Assembly (NCBI RefSeq): GCF_021698975.1
Contig: NZ_SSXA01000006.1
Location: 1-64,000 of the forward strand
DNA: 64,000 bases
Direction of reading: 5' to 3'
Source: Blastococcus sp. KM273128
Lineage (GTDB): Bacteria > Actinomycetota > Actinomycetes > Mycobacteriales > Geodermatophilaceae
A program made the position numbers and the translations under genes. Position 1 is the stretch's first letter. Each line of letters opens with the position of its first letter. The notes under the pieces were generated by a model, which searched no databases, had not been told where the DNA came from, and worked only from the letters and a program-made list of their open reading frames with translations. This document shows, piece after piece, positions 59,510-64,000 of this stretch.

Positions 59510-59689
59510 ATGTACTTCACCGACCGGGGCCTCGAGGAGCTGGCCGAGCGGCGCGGCGAGGAGCAGGTCACCCTGGCCTGGCTCGCCGACCAGATGCAGG
59601 CGTTCGTCGACCAGCACCCCGACTTCGAGGTGCCCGTCGAGCGGCTGGCCACGTGGCTGGCCCGCGGCGGCACGGACGACGACGAATGA
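59510..59689 (+). CDS. DUF6104 family small protein
   Basis: 59 residues, acidic, helical (MYFTDRGLEELAERRGEEQVTLAWLADQMQAFVDQHPDF...). The same small protein commonly follows kgd/sucA in actinobacteria. No function known. It probably has its own leaderless promoter rather than kgd read-through. A 31-bp tandem repeat begins at its stop codon. Confidence 0.8.
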   Translation: MYFTDRGLEELAERRGEEQVTLAWLADQMQAFVDQHPDFEVPVERLATWLARGGTDDDE

Positions 59690-59748
59690 CACCGCGGTCC
59701 TCCGGACCGCACCGCGGTGACATCGCGATCCTCCCGATCGCACCGCGG
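59687..59748 (+). repeat. 31-bp tandem repeat with covarying hairpins
   Basis: Two units, 59687-59717 and 59718-59748, both of form TGACAYCGCGRTCCTCCSGA. Each has a dyad: GCGGTCC-TCC-GGACCGC in unit 1, GCGATC-CTCCC-GATCGC in unit 2. The G-to-A change in one arm is matched by C-to-T in the other. Unit 1 begins with the stop codon of the DUF6104 gene. The rest of the gap to 59902 shows no gene. Confidence 0.65.
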
Positions 59749-59902
59749 CCAGGTGCCCTCCCGCACATGAGCTGAGCCCGTCCGCGCAGCCGCGGCGAGG
59801 AGCCTCCGGCTCCGTCCCCGCGTCTCGCCCCGCGCGGGGCGGCTCGGGCCGGTTGCCGCGCGCCTACCTCGCGCCCCCACACCGCCCCGGCACTCTGGGT
59901 GA

Positions 59903-60616
59903 ATGCTCGGTCACTCCCACGCGCTCTCCGGCCTCGCCGCGGGCGCGGCGACGCTGCCGTGGGCGCCCGTGCACGGCGCCGTCGCCCAGGGGGCCTGGGT
60001 GGCCGCCGTCGGCGGGTTCGCGATGCTCCCCGACCTCGACCACCGCAACTCCACCGTGTCGGACATGTGGGGGCCCGTCACCGATGTGCCGGCCGGGGCG
60101 ATCGGTGCGCTGGCGGGCGGTCACCGCTGGGGCACGCACGACGCCGTCCTCGCGCCGATCGCCTTCGGGGCGCTCGCGGTGGCGGCCTCCGGCGCCTTCT
60201 GGTCCAGCCTCCTCCTGATGGCGCTGGCCATCGGGCTCGCGCTGCGCGCCCTGCACTTCGTCATCCCGGGCCGCGCCGAGACGACGATCCTGGGCAACCT
60301 GCTGCTGTCGTGGGGTGGCGCCTGGCTGCTGCTGGACCACACCGGCAGCCCGTCCTGGCTGCCCTGGGCGGTCGCGGCCGGTGTGCTCACCCACGTCGTC
60401 GGGGACGCGATCACCACCGCCGGGGTGCCCGTGCCGCTGCTCTGGCTGGTCAAGCGCAAGCGCTTGGCGCTCTCGCCCATCCGCACCGGCGCCACCGTGG
60501 AACGGGTCGCGCTGGTGCCGCTGTTCGTCGTCGCCACCGTCGTCCTCGCCTACACCAACACCGACCTGCACACCGCGCTGGACCCGCTCGTGGACCGGTT
60601 CCTCAGCGCGGGCTGA
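59903..60616 (+). CDS. YdjM-like membrane-bound metal-dependent hydrolase (DUF457)
   Basis: 237 residues with about six membrane helices. Conserved polar residues are GHSHALSGLAAG, FAMLPDLDHRNSTVSD, and VAAGVLTHVVGDAITTAGVPV, the YdjM/LexA-regulated hydrolase pattern (His, Asp ligands). It may act on a membrane substrate; none is known. ATG 59903. Confidence 0.85.
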   Translation: MLGHSHALSGLAAGAATLPWAPVHGAVAQGAWVAAVGGFAMLPDLDHRNSTVSDMWGPVTDVPAGAIGALAGGHRWGTHDAVLAPIAFGALAVAASGAFWSSLLLMALAIGLALRALHFVIPGRAETTILGNLLLSWGGAWLLLDHTGSPSWLPWAVAAGVLTHVVGDAITTAGVPVPLLWLVKRKRLALSPIRTGATVERVALVPLFVVATVVLAYTNTDLHTALDPLVDRFLSAG

Positions 60617-60622
60617 GCCGCC

Positions 60623-60907
60623 TCACGGCCGCGGGTTCGTGCGCGTCCACCCGCGGTCGTCGCGCCGGGCGCCCTGACCGGCCCGGCAGCGGCGGCACAC
60701 CGCCTGCACCTCCTCGGCGTGCCGGCCGGACTCCGGCTGGACGTCCGGCCAGCCGACGTGCGGGAAGCGGGTGAGCCGCGAGCGGCTCAGCGACAACCCG
60801 CAGACCGTCTCGTTGCGCCCGCGTTCCCAGGCGTGCACCTCCCCGGCGGGGTACCGAGTCCCGTCGTCGGGATCGACCCACGTGCCGGTCGCGGCCACCG
60901 CTGCCAT
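60623..60907 (-). CDS. Small conserved hypothetical protein with Cys motif
   Basis: 94 residues. A block with ETVCGLSLSRSRLTRFPHV, GWPDVQPESGRHAEEVQAVCRRC and one earlier Cys suggests a small zinc site (C, CxxC). Convergent with the YdjM-like gene by 6 bp, divergent from rtcB. I recall similar proteins in related actinobacteria; function unknown. Confidence 0.65.
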   Translation of the reverse strand: MAAVAATGTWVDPDDGTRYPAGEVHAWERGRNETVCGLSLSRSRLTRFPHVGWPDVQPESGRHAEEVQAVCRRCRAGQGARRDDRGWTRTNPRP

Positions 60908-60974
60908 GGGCGCTCCCTACCCGGAACCAGGCGCCGGGGTAAACAGGTCGCCGCCGGCCGGGCACCGCCGGAGA

Positions 60975-62171
60975 ATGCAGCGGGTGGAGCGACTCTCGGA
61001 CAAGCTGCTGAACTGGGCGAGCATCCTCGACGACGAGACCCGCCGGCAGGCCGAGCGCACCGCCTTCCTCGACATCGTCACCCCGCACGTCGCGCTCATG
61101 CCGGATGCCCACCTAGACAAGGGCGCCACCGTCGGCTCGGTGCTGCCCACCCGGCGGGCGATCATCCCGGCCGCGGTCGGCGTCGACATCGGCTGCGGCA
61201 TGATCGCCGTCCGCACCCCCTGGTCGGTGGACGAGGTGCGGGCCCGCGGCCCGCTCGCCCCGCTGCGCGGCGACATCGAGCGCGCCGTCCCGCTGTCGGC
61301 CGGCCGCTACAACAAGAAGCTCACCGAGACCGCCCGCCGCCGGGTCGCCGAGCTCGAGGCGACGGCCGACGAGCTCGGCGACGGCGTGCTGCGCTCGGTG
61401 ACGACGACCGCCCCGAACTGGGCGCTGCAGCTGGGCAGCTTGGGATCGGGCAACCACTTCATCGAGGTGACCGCCGACGAGGGTGACCGGGTCTGGCTCT
61501 TCCTGCACTCCGGCAGCCGCGGGGTGGGCAACAGGATCGCCCAGAAGCACATCGCGATCGCGCAGGAGCGGGCGCGCCGGGACGGCCTGGACCTGCCCGA
61601 CCGCGACCTCGCCTGGCTGGACGAGGGCACCCCGGAGTTCGACCGCTACATCGCCGAGCTGCGCTGGGCCCAGCACTTCGCGCTGCTCAACCGCGAGGAG
61701 ATGGTGGACCGGGTCGCCGACTGCCTGGCCCGGCACATGCGCGCCGACGCGACGCCCCGGCTCGAGCAGGTCAACTGCCACCACAACTTCACCCAGCTCG
61801 AGCGGCACTTCGGCGAGGAGCTGTGGGTGTCGCGCAAGGGCGCCATCCAGGCGGAGCAGGGGCAGGCCGGCCTCATCCCCGGCTCGATGGGGACGGCGAG
61901 CTACGTGGTCACCGGCCGGGGCAACCCCGAGTCGCTGAACAGCTCCCCGCACGGGGCCGGGCGGGTGTTCTCGCGCACGAGGGCCCGCAAGACGTTCACG
62001 CGGGCCCAGCTCGAGGAGTCGATGCGCGGGATCGAGTGGCGGCACAGCGACGCGTTCCTCGACGAGATCCCGGCGGCGTACAAGGACGTCGACGTCGTGA
62101 TGGCCGACGCCGCCGATCTGGTGGCGGTCCGGCACACGCTGCGCCAGCTGGTGAACGTCAAGGGCGACTGA
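60975..62171 (+). CDS. rtcB: RtcB family RNA ligase
   Basis: 398 residues. RtcB joins 2',3'-cyclic-phosphate and 5'-OH RNA ends with GTP and Mn. The metal-binding Cys74 lies in VGVDIGCGM, with SGNHFIE, NCHHNF and the guanylylated His in SSPHGAGRVFSR all present. ATG 60975 is at the family N-terminus. No archease or RtcR regulator gene is adjacent. Role probably in tRNA or rRNA repair. Confidence 0.95.
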   Translation: MQRVERLSDKLLNWASILDDETRRQAERTAFLDIVTPHVALMPDAHLDKGATVGSVLPTRRAIIPAAVGVDIGCGMIAVRTPWSVDEVRARGPLAPLRGDIERAVPLSAGRYNKKLTETARRRVAELEATADELGDGVLRSVTTTAPNWALQLGSLGSGNHFIEVTADEGDRVWLFLHSGSRGVGNRIAQKHIAIAQERARRDGLDLPDRDLAWLDEGTPEFDRYIAELRWAQHFALLNREEMVDRVADCLARHMRADATPRLEQVNCHHNFTQLERHFGEELWVSRKGAIQAEQGQAGLIPGSMGTASYVVTGRGNPESLNSSPHGAGRVFSRTRARKTFTRAQLEESMRGIEWRHSDAFLDEIPAAYKDVDVVMADAADLVAVRHTLRQLVNVKGD

Positions 62172-62193
62172 CGTCCGCTACCGTCTCGAACTC

Positions 62194-63534
62194 GTGACCG
62201 CCGTCTCACCGGGCGCCCGGCTGACCCGGGGCACGCACCTGGGCTACGCCACGGGCTCGATCGGGACGGCGGCGTTCGGCACGGTCCCCGGGCTGCTGCT
62301 CCTCTACTACCTGACCGACGTGCTCGGCGTGGCCGCGGGGATCGCCGGCCTGGTGGTGTTCGCGCCCAAGGCCTGGGACGTGCTGCTCAACCCCTGGATC
62401 GGCAACCGCTCGGACCGCACCGAGAGCCGCTGGGGGCCCCGCCGGCCGTGGATGCTGGCCGGCGGGGTCACCCTGCCCCCGCTGTTCGTCCTGGTGTTCG
62501 CGGGCCCGGGTGCCCCGCCGGGGGTGGCCGCGGCCTGGGTGGCGGTCACCTTCCTGCTCGCCGCCACCGCCTACGGCTGCTTCCAGGTCCCCTACGTCGC
62601 CCAGCCGGCGGAGATCACCGACGACCCCGACGAGCGGTCGGCGCTGATGTCGTGGCGGGTCGCCGCGCTCGCGGTCGGGATCCTGCTGGCCGGCGCGGGC
62701 GCACCCGCCGTCGTCGACGCCTTCGGGGGCGGCCGCGCCGGGCACCTGGCCATGGCAGTGTTCGTCGCCGCGCTGCTGGCCCTGGGCATGCTCGGCGCCG
62801 TCGTCGGCACCCGGCACGCCCCGACGCTGACCCGGGTGCGCAGCGAGGGGCGGCTCGGCGACACCGTGCGTCTGGCGTGGCGCTCCCGGCCGTTCCGGGT
62901 GCTGCTCACCGGCTTCGTCGTCCAGGCGCTCGGCATCGGCGTGATGCTGGCCGGGGTCCCCTACTTCTCCGAGCAGGTGCTCGGCGACCCTGCCGCGGGC
63001 ACGCTGCTGTTCGCCGCGCTGGTCGGCCCCGCCCTCCTCGTCATGCCGCTGTGGCTGCGGGTGGGCCGCCGGGTGGGCAAGCGCGCCGGCCTGCTGACCT
63101 CCTCGGGGCTGTTCACCGGGGCCGCGGGCGCGCTCGCCGTCGTCCCGACCGGCGGCACGGGGATCGCGGTCGCCCTCGTGGTCCTGGTGGGCGCCGGCTA
63201 CGCGGGCATGCAGATGTTCCCGCTCGCGATGCTGCCCGACGTCATCGCCGCCGACGAGGCCGCCTCCGGCGCGCGCCGGGCGGGCGTCTTCACCGGCGTC
63301 TGGACGGCGGCGGAGACGCTGGGTCTGGCCGTCGGCCCCGGGCTGCTCGGCGGGCTGCTCGCGGTCGCCGGTTACGTCTCCTCCACCGGCGGCGAGGTCG
63401 TCGCCCAGCCCTCCGGCGCCGTGCTCGCCGTCCGCATCGGTTTCACCCTGGTCCCCGCCCTCCTCGTGCTCGTCAGCCTGCCCGTGCTCGCCCGCTACCG
63501 GCTCGACGCCGTCCCCACCCAGGAGGTCCCGTGA
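62194..63534 (+). CDS. GPH/MelB-type sugar:cation symporter (MFS)
   Basis: 446 residues, 12 predicted helices. The motif DVLLNPWIGNRSDRTESRWGPRRPWML is the loop 2-3 hallmark of the glycoside-pentoside-hexuronide:cation symporter family. Substrate unknown. GTG 62194; TACCGT nine bases upstream could be a leaderless -10 box. The next gene starts in its stop codon (GTGA), so both are co-transcribed. Confidence 0.85.
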   Translation: MTAVSPGARLTRGTHLGYATGSIGTAAFGTVPGLLLLYYLTDVLGVAAGIAGLVVFAPKAWDVLLNPWIGNRSDRTESRWGPRRPWMLAGGVTLPPLFVLVFAGPGAPPGVAAAWVAVTFLLAATAYGCFQVPYVAQPAEITDDPDERSALMSWRVAALAVGILLAGAGAPAVVDAFGGGRAGHLAMAVFVAALLALGMLGAVVGTRHAPTLTRVRSEGRLGDTVRLAWRSRPFRVLLTGFVVQALGIGVMLAGVPYFSEQVLGDPAAGTLLFAALVGPALLVMPLWLRVGRRVGKRAGLLTSSGLFTGAAGALAVVPTGGTGIAVALVVLVGAGYAGMQMFPLAMLPDVIAADEAASGARRAGVFTGVWTAAETLGLAVGPGLLGGLLAVAGYVSSTGGEVVAQPSGAVLAVRIGFTLVPALLVLVSLPVLARYRLDAVPTQEVP

Positions 63535-64000
63535 CGCCGCAGGACGTGCTCGCCGAGCTGACCGCGCTGCAGCGCGGCGACGTGCCCACCCACGGCGGGG
63601 CGACGATGGCCTACGTCTACGACTCGGGGCTCGCCGAGGTCGACCAGCTCGCCGCGGCCGCGCAGGCCGCGTTCCAGTGGACCAACGCGCTCGACCCGAC
63701 CGCCTTCCCCAGCGTCGCCCGCATCGAGAACGACCTGGTCGGGGCCGCGCTCGGGCTGCTGGGGGGCGGTCCGGACGCCGTCGGGACGCTCACCAGCGGC
63801 GGCACGGAGAGCTGCCAGCTCGCCGTCCTGGCCGCGCGCGAGCACTGGCGCGCCCGCGGCGGCGGAGGGCGGCCGCGCATGCTCCTGCCCGTCACCGCCC
63901 ACGCCGCCTTCCGGAAGGCCGCGCACCTGTTCGACGTCGAGGTCGTCGACATCCCGGTCGACCCGGTGACCTGCCGGGCCGACCCCTCGGCGGTGGCCCG
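63531..64000 (+). CDS. PLP-dependent decarboxylase/aminotransferase-like protein, N-terminal part
   Basis: At least 156 residues, continuing past the window edge. Starts VTPQDVLAELTALQRGDVPTHGG and shows FPSVARIENDLVG, GTLTSGGTESCQLAVLAARE and HAAFRKAAHLFDV. These match the group II decarboxylase / sphingosine-1-phosphate-lyase-like family; the His in HAAFRKA stacks on PLP. The PLP lysine lies outside the window. GTG 63531 has AGGAGG upstream. Coupled to the symporter. Confidence 0.8.
   Translation, partial: MTPQDVLAELTALQRGDVPTHGGATMAYVYDSGLAEVDQLAAAAQAAFQWTNALDPTAFPSVARIENDLVGAALGLLGGGPDAVGTLTSGGTESCQLAVLAAREHWRARGGGGRPRMLLPVTAHAAFRKAAHLFDVEVVDIPVDPVTCRADPSAVA

Noticed and set aside
55663-59880. 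Very long open frame on the minus strand opposite kgd
   Set aside because: High-GC antisense shadow. It lacks any recognisable domain and lies opposite a fully recognised enzyme.

Overview
The window is chromosomal DNA from a very GC-rich actinobacterium. Third codon positions are almost always G or C, GTG starts are frequent, leaderless promoters are common, and it carries actinobacterial markers: NucS instead of MutS/MutL, KGD-type 2-oxoglutarate enzyme, DivIVA-like coiled-coil protein, MurA with an active-site Asp, the argS-lysA-hom-thrC-thrB-rho-rpmE-prfA-prmC order, and DUF2550 after atpC. Protein flavour suggests Geodermatophilaceae (Blastococcus/Geodermatophilus/Modestobacter-like); this placement is inference. 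No prophage, CRISPR array or genomic island is visible; the only mobile DNA is the 3' end of an IS481-type element at the left edge.

Layout. 1-17 kb holds most of an ethylmalonyl-CoA (acetyl-CoA assimilation) pathway in several transcription units: MeaB GTPase, acetoacetyl-CoA thiolase, methylmalonyl/ethylmalonyl-CoA epimerase, crotonyl-CoA carboxylase/reductase (Ccr), a tandem-domain 3-hydroxyacyl-CoA dehydrogenase, a crotonase-fold protein and ethylmalonyl-CoA mutase (MeaA). The adenosylcobalamin-forming adenosyltransferase follows at 18.7 kb. Between these lie a DivIVA-like protein, a DUF4397-sortase fusion, NucS, a GAF-EAL protein, a lipoprotein and a dicarboxylate symporter. MurA is at 17-18.5 kb. 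From 19.3 to 42.8 kb nearly all genes are on the minus strand and, read in that direction, are argS, lysA, hom, thrC, thrB, rho, rpmE, prfA, prmC, a Sua5/YrdC protein, glyA, wecA, two AtpI/AtpZ-type proteins, atpBEFHAGD, a small unknown gene, atpC and DUF2550. From 43 kb come DUF3105/DUF305 proteins, tRNA-Arg(CCG), an NSS methionine/alanine importer with its small subunit, an SDR, a PHA synthase locus, GNAT, ABC-F, a class III adenylate cyclase, a UspA protein, an ABC exporter, an ankyrin protein, kgd, DUF6104, a YdjM-like membrane protein, RtcB, a GPH-type transporter and the start of a PLP-dependent decarboxylase.

How they work together. Thiolase, 3-hydroxyacyl-CoA dehydrogenase, a crotonase, Ccr, epimerase and MeaA convert acetyl-CoA to methylsuccinyl-CoA. 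MeaB and the PduO-type adenosyltransferase maintain the B12 cofactor. The same near-identical 18-bp palindrome lies before ccr and before meaA, so one regulator probably controls both.

The most interesting unexplained signal is a family of five intergenic elements (about 55-65 nt, one expanded to about 125 nt). Their stem arms differ in sequence from copy to copy but remain complementary, while the loop is conserved. Four of the five start within a few bases of a stop codon, and three are followed by a separate GC-rich hairpin. Other points are a covarying 31-bp tandem repeat after DUF6104, paired palindromes upstream of prfA, two genes that seem to start at CTG inside a CTGA stop overlap, a possible ATC start, and many leaderless promoters.
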